In this document: one piece after another, positions 27,501-40,400 of the stretch
Position numbering within the stretch: the stretch's first letter is position 1
Layout of the letters: each line of letters starts with the position of its first letter
From: Ephydatia muelleri
Lineage: Eukaryota > Porifera > Demospongiae > Spongillida > Spongillidae
DNA: 64,000 nt
Assembly: GCA_013339895.1 (NCBI GenBank)
Contig: JABACO010000018.1
Coordinates: 6,958,699-7,022,698, forward strand
Reading direction: 5' to 3'
Made by a program: the position numbers and the translations under genes
The notes under the pieces: model-generated
Database searches by the model: none
What the model saw: only the letters and a program-made list of their open reading frames with translations
What the model was told of the DNA's origin: nothing

Positions 27501-30500
27501 CGCCTCAATTGTGATAGCATCCTGGGGAGACACCTGAGAGTTGAAACGGGTAACTGCCTGCTGCAAGTGTACATTATCAAGATTACGAAACCCCGAAGCA
27601 GCCAAAGAGGAGATGAAAGCTGCAGGGGAGTGCCCTGATAACAAACGAAGACCAAAACCTCCCATACTGGGACTGAGTTGAGCCTGTGTCCAATTGGGAT
27701 CGGGGATGTCTACAGCCAGACATGAGGAGAGACAAGATCGAACCTTGTTTGAACAGAGGCTTGGGGGAGTGGTGCGTGACAGATGAACGTGCTTGCAAAA
27801 ACTTGCACACAGGCGTAGAAGTGAAGTGGCCACATGAAGATCAATATCGGCAACTTTCGTTACTGCCTTGAGTAAAACCCTAAAAGTGGGCATTTCTCTC
27901 CGCAATAAACCTAGAAACGTGAATGAGATCTCCCAAAGGGGACTCCAGAATAACCATATTAGGATGGAGAAAAAACTTTACTGAGGTGGGAAAAAGGGAA
28001 TTCCCATTTCTGCTGAAAAGTTCACATTTCTGGAGATTGATGTGTAGTCCAAGGTGTGGACCCAGCTCCTCAATAAGACCCAGGGCACGAATCACTGCTT
28101 GTCTATTCCCAGCAATGACACCATCATCAAGATATCAGGCCTCTAGGGAAATGTCAATACAACCATCATCGGCCTCGATGCTGTGTATCAATTTATGCAG
28201 CACCAAGGCAAAAAGCATAGGGCTAGGGGATCACCCTGTTGTACCCCGGACTGAGACCAAATCCTGCCTAGAGGGTGAAACAAAGATGTGTGATTGCCAT
28301 AGCACCAGGATACCCACGGCATGAGCTCTGGAAAAAAGGTTGCACATTCTTCTAAAACGACCTGTCTGGAAACCAGGTTGAAGGCGTTAGACATGTCTAC
28401 CTTAAAAACAACAAAGTCCCCATGCTTCCAGTTGGCCTCGATGCATTGTCTAAGGCTGTGGATGACCTTTTCCACCCCTGCCTTGCAAGCAACCCCGAAC
28501 TGAAAAGGCTGGAAGAAGGAAGAAAACTTGCCCTTTAAAAGGATACATAAACACTTACCTGTCAGCCTCCGTAGGGTTTCGCCCACTGCTATTGGTCTAA
28601 CATCTGTTGGCTGACCTTCCCTGAACTTGTTGAGTGCAACCAACTTACCACCAGCCAAATAAACTGAAACTGGTAGCGGGACTTTGCCTGCAGCCATTAG
28701 ATTGACCACGTCCCTAAGGGAAGAACCAATGGAAGTGGGGAGATGGATGGAAGCTGCATCTAACAGATGCTGGGCAGAAAGCCCTGAGGGTCCTGCTCCA
28801 GAGCCCCTGGAAAAGGTTTTAAGTACTCAATGTCTGGGCTGAGTTTCAAAGGGTCAGGATTGAAGTTGGGAATCACAGGAGGAGGGCAAGGAGGGTGTTT
28901 GGCTGCCAGGTGTTAACGCTGGGAGCGACACCTTCTGAAGTGCATGCGGCATGCTTTGCTGAACAAACCTGAACGACCAAGGGAAACTGCAGAATTGATA
29001 ACATTCCTACGATTGTTGGGTGGAGAGCCTGCGTCAGCCTGGAGGACGGCTTTATCTCACGGTTTTGAGCCATGGCCCACAGAGTAGAAAGGTCATTGCA
29101 AAGCCACAATTTGCACAGAGATTCAATGGATGTGTGTGGTGCGTGGGACCCTCGGCGTACCATAGATGGAAGGACACATTTAGGGAGCATAAAAAATTTC
29201 AGCCATGCTTCTTCTGTATTCCTGTGAATCACCTCTCGCAATGCAGATGACAGGGCTCTGGCAAAAGCTGGCCTTGCTTTCAACGGGATGAATCGCAGGG
29301 TCGGGTGATTCAGCTGACAGACCTGTTCGAAAGTTGGGAGGACCTGAGGCTGGGTCAAAGTGGGAGGAACATTAGTGGGTAGGACATGTGTAGATTGCCT
29401 CTGACAGCAATGACTATGGTGCAAAGCGCGACGGGAGCAGGAAACTAACTGGGAGCAACTAGGACAGATAAACAAATTCTGGTTCTTCATCCAATCGGAG
29501 GGAACCTCCCCAGGGAGAGCGCCCTTAGCGTGGAGAGACATGTGGTTGTGCCACATTGAGGGGGCGACGTGTGCAAGGCAACCCTCCACTATGCATTGCT
29601 TCCTGGTAGGAACGCTTGAAGAGTCCTCGTGGGTTGCAGGTGGAAATCCTGGTAATTGTTCTGCGGGGAGGACTTGTAGGGGAGGCTGGGATGAATAAAC
29701 AGGAGGGGGTAAGGAAGACTGCTGCGGGGGCAAGATCGGTGAAAGCGGACACACAATTGATGGGGCTGGAGGAGACACGGACGATGCGGGGGATTGCTGC
29801 AGTCGTCCAGTAGGTGATGGTGGCAACGGCTGCTGTGAATATGTTGGAAGCGACAGTTGTGAAGAATGAGGAAACGGCTGTTGCGGCGATGTGGCAGGTA
29901 AATCATGAGAACGTGAGGAAAGGATTGGTCCGTCCCTATGCTCGGTACGAGAGGATTGGGATCCTTCGGGGGGATGAGGAAGTGGAGACAGCTGCTGAGA
30001 ACCAAAATGCTGTGCCAGCTGCTGAGTGGAGGGGGGAGACGACGACTGCTGTGAGGAGTGATCAAGTCTGTGGGAAGAGGGTGACTGGGAGGATGACGCC
30101 AATCCTGTGTTGTTATGGCAGCGCCCACGTCTAGCAGGAAGGCAGCCGGAGCTAGGGAGCTTGGCCTTATCGCACATGCAAAATTTGCATCGAGCGTTGA
30201 CACCGTTGCAGCGACAACATGGACACGAATTGGAGCTAACCTGAGAGGAGGGACAGTGGGATACCTGAGAATGACTTGAGGAGAGGCCATGCTGGGGGTC
30301 GGGCGCGTTTTGGGAATTCGATTCTTTCCGACCGACCGCCATATTATTAAGAGTTTGGATTCTATAATTATTTGGAAATTGAACATATACAACAGTATTA
30401 CAGTTTTAAGTTACACAATGTTACTACACAAAAAACAATACACTGGAACAGAGAAGGTGAGGCGACTAACATCCAGTTGCCATCGAACGGGACAGCACAG

Positions 30501-33500
30501 CTCTGGCATTCGCTCTAACTAGGACCAGGTTTAACCTGCCATAGAGAGCCAAAGTGGCCTGGGACTTGCAACAATTTGATCTAATTGCAAAGCGCACCGC
30601 AAGTCGAGAAAGGTTGTCTGTGCTTCAGGACCCCAACAACCATAATCATCATTATTATTATTATTAATATGTACTTCATGATTTGTTTTTATCATTATTA
30701 GAACAATGTATACTAAAAACCTAAACATCAGCTAGATTTAACACGGGGTTATCACTGTTAAAGTAAGAAACTACACTCATTTGCTCACACCTGTATGCAC
30801 AATTATGAGCTACATGTATCAGCTTCCCTATGTTTGGTGGGAGAAGGGGGGAGGAGGCAGGCTAGCAAGTGACGAATATTTACATTACATAGTGAGAAAG
30901 GTACAAGTAATAGGAGTAACATAAAGCTCTGAACGAAATGGAGCACATTTATAACTATTATTGAAGCAAGTCTCAGTCATACACTTTCTATTATTCAATG
31001 CTGTTAACAGCCACACAGTGCCAATCAGCATACCAGTATTAGACTCACTTTGTGTTCCTTTACAGTGATCCAAGGTATGTCTCGCAGGCTGGAAGGCTTT
31101 GTTTCAATATACTGTAAACACAGATGGACATGTGACTGCACTGACTGGGTGTGTTCTATTTCCAAGTGGAACTTCATCAGATGCTGAAAGAAAAGTGGAT
31201 GAGGCCATATGACAAAGTTATAAACCACACGTTACATCACGAAGGCTCACCTCCTGAAGTTGGAAGGGAAGTTTGTTGACTTCAAGGATGAGGTGTGTAA
31301 TTGGAAACTTGACAGCTCTTTGCAGGAACAAATCCAGCTCCTCCTGTGTTGATGAGGATTGGCAACGGAAAATCTGGAATGGCTCAGGGACACCATCAAA
31401 GATGCTCAGGATCATAGGTATGAGCTCATTCTGGGTGAACCCTGGACAGGAGTGTAACGCTTGAGAACACTCCAGAGAAAGAGACATCCGGCCAGCAACA
31501 CTTGTCATAGGCCTCTGCCTCTGGACAGGTTTGATCCTCATTGGGAGTGAGTGATTTAGCAGCAGTGCTGACAGGAACATACTAATAGTAAGCATAGGTG
31601 TCTGGCATTTTATGAACTCATGTTGGCGCTGGCTCAGGAGAGTCTGCAAGATCATTACATTATGCAGTTAGCTATGCATAAGCCAGATAAACTAACCTCC
31701 ACTTTATTCTTCATGGAGCCAAATGTTTCCACATCATTTGTGCACAAGAAGCTGACTTCTCTTACAATGTGTCTCACAGCTCGGTTCATTAACTCTTTAC
31801 ACTCTACCAATACTCTGTGTGAGTACTGTGTCCAGTCATTTAAGCTAACATCATGTACCATTGACAGCTCCTGTTTTAGGTCACGTAACTTTGTTTCATT
31901 TCCAATAATATGGCTCATTGTTTCCATTTTCTCTTTCATATCCAGCAAGCTGTTTGAGTCACACAAGCAAGCCAGTGACATCCAATCACTTAGATCCTTA
32001 TGCAGCAGCAGCAGTTTGGGAGTGGTGAAGAAAAGCATCCACCTATTCTCATCACACAGCTTTGATAGCTCATCCTTCCACGATGAAAGTTTAACCTCGA
32101 TCACATGAACCTGTATAAGTAAAATGCAAATTGAACACCCATGTTGACCCTTACACTGCTATGGTACCAAGGAATCTGGGTCTTCTGTGATACAAGGTAG
32201 AGTGATGTGTTTTGCTCCTTTGGTAAAATCAGCACACCCAAGATCCCTCAGCTGAGTGTACAGTTTTAACATAGCATTGGCAGTCTAGAAGCAGAAAAGA
32301 TTACTTAATAACCGATCAACTGGAAACCCCACATTTAATTAAACACGTACGTCATGAAGATTACCTCATTTAAGTGAAGGAAGTGTTTAATCTTGTCTCC
32401 TCCTTCCTTCTCCGCATCCAAGAAGCCCAGCTTCCTCACAAAATCATCAATCTGCTCTTTTGACCATCTTTCCTTGCCAGTACCTTCCTTGTTCTCTTTC
32501 TTCCCAGCCTGAGGTCTCTGTGGAGGGCCTTCCTCCAAGCTGGATGGCTGGCCTAATGGTGTGGCCTGGGCACTATCTGCATGGCAGTAATGTAGACTGA
32601 TGACAATAGCTTCAGTAGAGCTGAACTCAAACTGGTAATGGCCAGTCTGAATGATGCTATCCAAATCCTTTGCTACATTTTGCAGAGTATCTCCCTGCAA
32701 ATGAGATATTACATTTTAGAAAGCTGTTAGAAAACATTGTATTGCATGTATCTTTTAGAGTTGTTTAAGACACCATAAAGTATGGAATAATTAACAAAAT
32801 TCTCTTATCAAGAAAGTGATTTGGACGTATAATTGGGTGGTGTAAAAAAGCAAGGAACCATGATAATTCTGGTACATGAAAGTTTGATACACTTAGAATA
32901 TTTGTACATACACATTGTCATACCTTGTCTAAAGCAAATGTCGGACATGTCAGATCATACATTGTAGCAGTCCATACATTTTATTTGTAACAGCACAATA
33001 CGTGCACTAATATACTGCCAAAGACTAAATACAGATTGCAGAATGCAGTGAGATCAGTAGAAAAATAGGAGATAAAATTGGGAGACGTGACAATATCATC
33101 TGGCAGAGAATTCCAAAATGTAACTTCACATCTAATTCAAGACTACAATTTGTCTCCTTGCTGTGCTTTGTATGTAAAGACATGCCCATGCTTCAATTGC
33201 CATTTATTTTTGTAGCCATAATATAAGACTGAAACCGTCACATTTCTAAATGCCAGAAGGGGGGATTCTAAGTGCCCGTGTGAGAATAAAATGTATTTGT
33301 TTTTTACATACACGTAGAACACACATTATGGAGACAAATTGCAGTCTTGAATTAGATGAGAGCATATATTGGCTGAGTTTGAGTTTGTAATGTAATGTAA
33401 ATTGATCATACCTAGTGCATCACATTAAATTTCAATTGTCAAAAAGGGCAACATGCTTATGAGAAATACAAATTTGTAGATTGACGTTACATTCAGCCAT

Positions 33501-34419
33501 TGTGTTGACCACGACAAATGAATAAATGGATGAATGTCTGCTATTGCTGGCCATGATGGCCGAGAGCAGATGGAATTCTTAGTCAAAAATGTGTACTGAT
33601 AAGGAGATATAAGGTGGTACATAACGCTCCACTATATCAAGACTACCCGTTTCCTTGCTTTTGACCCACCCAATCCACATCAAAATCACTCTTTCAATAG
33701 AATTTTGTCGTATACAACTTGCTGGGGGAAAATAGCAAATAAAAATTCTATTGAAAGAGTGCTTTTGATGTAGATTGGGTGATAAAAATGGTGGATTCTG
33801 GACAGTGAACCGCATAAATTGTGCACTTAGAATAGCAGGTGGCAATCACAAATTAATCTCCTCCTGCTATATTTAGGCTGACAATTTTTCCCTAACTGAC
33901 CATGTTTTTCCAATTTCAAAAAAACTATTTCAGTTTAGACATTCATTTGCTATGGGTGTAGATACTGTTATATATATTTTAAATGTTGTCACAACAGTTT
34001 AAGAATAAAGTTCTTCCCACGAATGGCATACTCATTTAATATTGTATGCTCATGCATCTTTATTTTCCTATTAAGTTATGCTACATCAATTTAATGTTAT
34101 TTCGTCTACTTGTAAACAATGTGCCCCTAATGGGGCTAGGTGGGAAGAATAGGAAAAAGGTGAATATTGTGATGTAACGGCACAGTTGAACTGCAAGTAC
34201 ATGTACACATTACATGTGTTGAGTTGTATCATGATAGATTAATTACATGTAATACCAAGGATCAACCATTACTAAACGCTCAATCCAAAACCAGCCCCAC
34301 AAAGCTAATTATACTTCAGACCCACTATCGTGGGTTCTTATCACAGATATATGATATATGATTCACATTTCTACATGTACATGCATGTACCACATGCATC
34401 CCACATTCACATGTACCCT

Positions 34420-34460
<41 letters not shown>

Positions 34461-37400
34461 TGCACACATATTAGGCTTGATCGCGCTAACCTCAGCTCTG
34501 GAGAACCACAGACGAATGAGAGTGATATTGGAGTTGACTGTCTCAAGTTGTTTTAAACCTCCAGAGACATCAAGGCCGGTTACCTTGGTCATCAGGGAGT
34601 TAAAGTTCTGCTTAGAATCCATGAATGGTAGGATGAACTTGTAGGCAGCATAGAGGTGGTTGAGAACGTTCTCATTGTACTCTTCATGTTGGAGCTGTGC
34701 TGTGATCAGCTGGTACTGCTGACCAAATGCAGCCTGTCCCTTTTCACCATCAAACCTCTTGTCCCTCACAAACTGAAAAAATGCTGCACTGTTGGCTACA
34801 GCAGGAAATAGGCCAAGACTGCTATATGACCCTGGTTTCTTATGGCACAAGGAGTTTTTGACACACTGCATTATCTGCACAGCCTCTAGTGGTGTCAAGT
34901 TTGCCCTACTCCTCTCCACTTCTTCAGCTAACCTCACCACTTCCTTTAGACTAGGGTCATTCAAGCATCCCTCGAGATTATATTGCTGACAAACATCATG
35001 GATGGCTGGAATATAGAAAGATGTGTACTTGAACAGTTCTAGCATGCTGCAGATAGCTTTCAGCCCTTCATCGCTGCTGACTTGAGGCGCTAGCTCTACA
35101 GTGGCAAAAAAGCTGGCAAGAGTATTGAACTCTGCATCAATGTTGATGCTCTCCAGTGTCAGCATTCCACCTTCAGCAATGATCTCAGAGTACTTGGCTG
35201 TGCCCTGGATCAGTTTGGCCAGAAAATTTCTAGTAGTGTTCAAAGCTCTGGCTAAAATTTGTAGGGAGACACCCTCTTCTTTGGGCCCCTCCTGTTTGGG
35301 CAATGCCCGCAAGGTGGAGAAGGAAATACTGGGTCTCATTGAAGGATTGACAGAGACTGGTTGTTTGTCAGAGCACTCTTCCTTCAGCTGAAGGTGTAAA
35401 TAGTTGTTGAAGATCTCACACTGATGAAGACTGAAGAAAACCAGCATGTCCATGTGATCCAATAAGGGTTTAACAAACTGGTCAAGCTGTTCAGTCAGTA
35501 CAGCAAGTTCTGTCATAGTGAGGCCCTTGGTTGCCTGAAGAGAGATATTCTGACCAGGAGGTTGAAACAAGCCAGTTGTACATGGGCTAAGTGGATTTAG
35601 TAGCAGCCGCTCTCCTGTTGGAGAAGTCTTCTCTCCTGGCAGCAGAATATGCTTTGTAAACTTTGAAGGAAATACAACCCCATATCGATGAAGAATCTGA
35701 GGTAGTGTAGAATATTTGGCATCAGGATTGCCCGAAATATATTTAATAAAGTGAGCATTCACTTTTTCAAACAGTTGAAGATAATAGTTCATTTTTAATT
35801 GAGTGTCTTGGGCACCAACGATGATTGACTTCGAGCATACCAGTTGACCTATCTGAAACAGCTTGGACTGGTTGTTTGCATACAGCAGAATATCGTCATA
35901 ATTACAATTATTCTCAACAAAATTCTTCTGCCAGTCTATAAGTACTGTTTGAAGCTTCCTTACCCATTCAAAGAACTTATAAACATCATCACTGTGAAGA
36001 CTAACTATGTCCTGGGGAAGAGGGTCAGATAGGATTCTCTCGCTCTCTGGAAGCTTCTTTCCATTGCAATAAGAGACATAGATTTGGCCAAGCTGGGAAA
36101 CAATGTAGTCACAGGAGTGGACCCAATCAAAGCTGTCAGTTGTGATACTGGTGGAGGTCTTCTGGCAGCAGGCAGCTACAATTCCCCAACAAAATGTCTG
36201 CTGAGGGTTTAAGGCTTGAATCCATGACAAGTCCTTCTGAAGTTTAGTACTAGCTGTGCTCAACACCTCTTGCGCTGAGCGTTCACCGCTCTGCAGTACT
36301 CTTACCTCAGGAATGACCTCCTATAAATAAGTAAAAAAAAAATGAATGAATTACACCCAATCACAGGTTGTACTACTGTACATTTTGTCATGACACAACA
36401 TCAACTATAATTGTTCTTTCTTGAAGCTGTCAACAGCATTCTATCATTTAGATTTAATAACTAGTTTAATCTTATAACCCAAATTTCAAACTATCCACTC
36501 ACTATAGCAACCTTGTTTCTGTCCTTTTACACCACAATTTATCGTAAGAGAAGCTTTAAAATATGTATGTACATGTATGTTTAGCAAATGAGAGCTCAGT
36601 ACAGTTGGTAACTCCTACGTGCATTCAGCAATCAGTATTAGAACAGCTTCTCAAGGTCATCTCTTTGTAACTAAACATGAGCAAGTGTGATGCACACTAT
36701 ATTGATAAAATCAGTTTGCAACCTATAGCTGTTGCTTTTATACCATGAAAAGTACTATAAATGTGGTGTACGTATGCACTCTTTAAATATAACGTTCACA
36801 TGAACTCCTTAAATAGAGGGGTTGCAGTGTCATCCCGGGAAGGTTCACAACACTCGCCGCCATGTTTTTTGGTGTCCTAACTATTTTTGTGTCATCATTT
36901 ATTAAAAAGTGTGATGCGCACGCAACAGTACATTAAGAACAACGCGAGCACGCATTACAACAAGCTGTTTCCTAGCGACAAAGAGAGATACGACAAAAAG
37001 CTACAATGTCTGTATGGACTTGGAACATACTGTGATCCGTTTGGCATACCTGACCAGCATTGGGTAGATGATGTTTCTAAGTTGCCTCCAGGCTCCCAGT
37101 ATTTATACCTACTTTATTGAAACACCCGGAGGTTACACAAGAGAAAGGCTGAAGGCGTTTAAGAGTCTTGAAGCTTACAAGGTTAATTGTCACTCAAATA
37201 ATTTCCACCTCTACTTAGGGGTTGGAAGTTTTTAGTGTCCCCAGTTCTGTTACAGAATGTTTACTGAATTCCACTCCTTATTTATCTAGTGGTTGGGTGC
37301 GTGCTGTACTTTATCATGACCTTGGGCATGAAAATAAACACTGCTTTCTGAAAGCACTTGTAAACCCATCGCAGCGCCTGTCTGAAAAGCCCCACCAACC

Positions 37401-40400
37401 ATGGGTAGCTGTTGAGAAACAATGTGGAACTGTTGTTACAGCTCACTGTACTTGTATGGCTGGGTATGTTTTGGTTTTTGTATACTGCTTAAGGACAATC
37501 ATTTCATGTTAATAGATTGGGAGAAGTGTGCTCACACATTGGCGCAGTACTCTTTAAAGGTGGAAGCCTGTGTAAGACTTGGAAAGGAATCTGTAACCTG
37601 CACGTCACTTCCATGCACATGGAATCAGACATTTTCAACAAAGTTATGTACATTCACCAACATGTATGATCTTCATTTAGCATACTATATATTGTAGATT
37701 AATCCAGCTCTGGTAGTGGACATTGACTTTAACCGTCCTAAGCGATTGAAACCAACAACTCTACAAAAGGCTCCATTACAACTACAATGATCAGTTACAA
37801 CTAGACAGAAGGTTGTGGACATGCAATCCATTCTAAAGTCATTTTACTGTTCTCCCCAGTGTCAGTACAGAGGCACGTATATCGGCATGCAGTGCTATGG
37901 AAACCAGACTTCCTCAACCTCTATCATGTTTGTACAATGGTCAGAATCGTCTTCTTCCAAAGGAACAACTTTCTGACCTTGTTCAACATACCACACTTGT
38001 TCAACATACCACACTCACTGTAAATGAGGAAGAGGCATGCTATTTAGAGAGGTCAACTAGGGGTCAGGCTAGCACACCATTATGGTTTGAACATAGAGTA
38101 GGAAGAATTACTACATCTGTATTCGGACGTGTTGCCTGTCGTGAGAAAACATTTCCTAGCTCTTTAGTTAAAACAATCATGCAGTACTCAGGCTCTAATA
38201 GGGATGTTCCAGCCATTAAATGGGGTATTGAACACGAGCAAGAAACACGTGAGGCGTATGCTAACATTATGGCAGTTAAGCATGCAACTTTCAAGGTCAA
38301 TCCAGCTGGACTTCGAGTGTGCACTAGGCAACCATTTCTGGCTGCAACCCCAGATGGTCTCGTTTCTTGCAGCTGTTGTGGTGAAGGTCTGCTGGAGATC
38401 AAATGCCCTTTCAAGTATCGGAACAGTCAACCAGCCAGTATAGAGGATGAATCCTTCTACCTCCACAAAGTTGGCAGTGAAGTCACACTGGACAAAAAAC
38501 ATGACTACTACTATCAAGTACAAGGGCAGATGGCCATCTGGAAGAAACCATACTGTGACTTTATCTGTTAGACAACAAAAGGGCTAATCATCACCAGGAT
38601 ACAAGCTGATCGCAATTTTTTTGAAGAATTGCGTCTCCACGTACGGTACCTGTAATGAAATGTTTATTGCAAATATGGCTATGTGGTGATGTTCTGACGA
38701 ATCCGATCGCTGCAATCCATCTGAAATCCATCCGCTGGGATACGAAATAGACGGATATTTTCATCTTTTTTTCTTAAGCACCTCAAAGCGCAGAAAAGCT
38801 CATTACACCGTGCTCGACACTAACTATAAATGATGACATAATAATAGTTAGGACACCAAAAAACATGGCGGCGAGTGTTGTGAACCTTCCCGGGATGACA
38901 CTGCAACCCCTCTATAGGCTAGCCCGGAAACACTTTTTGTTATGTACGACCACATAGCAGTATGCTGTTGGAAAGAAACCTTTATAGTTTTGGTATTTCT
39001 GTTCTCTTTCTCGAGTGCCTCATCACAACATTTAGTGACACATGACCTTTTGTAACAAGGTGCAGTTTTTAACAAATGACCTTAACAATGGGGGTGGTTA
39101 TCTAGTGGGCTGAGGACCAATAACAGCTAACAATCATGCATTTGAACAGCAAGTGTCAAACAGCATGTGACACTGATTGTAAGGCCTACCAGCTTGGATA
39201 CATTACATGTAGTTCAAGTCCAGATAATTACATGACATGATCAGAGAGAAAAATAAATAAAACATTCCCACCCTTGGATGTGGCTGTTCAACACATCAAG
39301 CGTGACCTTCCGGGTAGCGCTATGATGTGAGGAGATAATATATCTATATCCTTGCAAAGAACTGGTAACGACCACATGGTCCCAGGAATTCAGTAATCAA
39401 TCAAGGTTTCAACCAACAACCCAAACCTTGTGCTGTCCAAAATAAGAACAACTACCATATGTATAGCAATGCTGCATGTAATAGTACTAAGCGAATATTT
39501 GAAAAACACACCTAACACTACATAAAACCAAGTGTACTAAGCTTACTGTCCTGATAAGTGTGCTACTATCCTATGCTGAAACAATTCTTGTCCTCAATAT
39601 ACATGCACCCAAACTTTGTAAAGCTCCTTGAGAACATTCCAAATCCATTCCTTTGCTGGAGAAGGCAGGGACTGGACTACATTATTTAGCAGGACTGTAG
39701 GAACGAAAAAAAAAATTCCTGTACGGCTAATATTTTATTAAACGATGAGGGAGTGGCCAAGATCATGCACATGGGTGTAGTTGGGGTCCACCCCAGCTTG
39801 AAGGGGGGAGGGGGGGAGCGCCATATCGGGGTCTGGGGAAGAAGCGCTGCAACTATATCATTTTGAAGTCATGAAAACCCTTTGAAATAGCGATATTTTA
39901 CCTGATGATTCAATTTTGTGCTTTATATCAAAATTTGATAATTGCACGTGATACTAACTACAATGTTAAAATCTCAAAGTACTATATACTCTTTGAATGG
40001 CATGATGTTCTCAAAACTTGCTAAACACTTTCAACCTATGCTCATTCAGGCTTACAACATGATGCAATTGACAGAGCAACTGTTCTTTCTTTGAGAGCGT
40101 GGTGAATCATAATGTTGTTCAAACGCATTCGAGATATAATGGAACATAAGTCTGGTCTTGAAAGCATCGTAATGGGGCCAGCGCCAGTTGGAAAACCACT
40201 TAAGGTGAAAAGGACTTTTTCTGGCAGAACTGGTGCATTGGAAAGACAGAATTCGACAGCTGATTTGGCGCATCGCCACGATTGGTGGTTTTAAGGTTCT
40301 AGATCTGAAACAGGATTCATACCAGCCGCTAGCACACATCACAATTAGAATGATTCAAATCGATTCATAATTTTTGTATGCCAAAAACCTGTACAGCTTT

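Larger units (their letters stand above)
26700..30350 (-). mobile_element. Non-LTR retrotransposon with restriction-like endonuclease, copy B
   Basis: A minus-strand element of about 3.7 kb in three adjoining open stretches. Gene order 5' to 3': zinc-finger N-terminal part (30342-28873), reverse transcriptase (28709 to about 27880), C-terminal Cys/His motif and restriction-like endonuclease (27905-26700). This order (zinc finger - RT - CCHC - nuclease) is typical of R2-like and NeSL-like elements. Simple ATT/AAT repeats lie at both borders (about 26641-26655 and 30645-30665), as with target-primed insertions. It occupies the 5.5-kb intron of the RNF213-like gene, in the same orientation as the gene. 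The reading frames are broken at the RT, so it is inactive. Confidence 0.8.
36816..38912 (+). mobile_element. TIR-bounded DNA element carrying SWIM and YqaJ-nuclease coding remnants
   Basis: About 85-bp terminal inverted repeats, almost identical: the left end starts GAGGGGTTGCAGTGTCATCC at 36816 and the right end is its inverse ending at 38912. Shared internal blocks include GGGAAGGTTCACAACACTCG and CCATGTTTTTTGGTGTCCTA. TA flanks both ends (36814-36815 and 38913-38914); AT with one more base in each end is equally possible. Plus-strand coding remnants inside: an N-terminal domain (36914 on), a SWIM zinc finger (about 37447-37530) and a YqaJ-type PD-(D/E)xK nuclease (37897-38571). No recognisable transposase of a known family is present. 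It lies in the 4.5-kb intron 36321-40853 of the RNF213-like gene, antisense to it. Confidence 0.8.

Noticed and set aside
29589..30392. 267-codon minus-strand frame overlapping the retrotransposon N-terminal region
   Set aside because: Off-frame reading of the Ser/Pro-rich spacer. The overlapping 489-codon frame has the zinc fingers.
38064..38523. Minus-strand frames opposite the YqaJ domain
   Set aside because: No motif. The plus strand carries the PDG...LEIKC nuclease signature.
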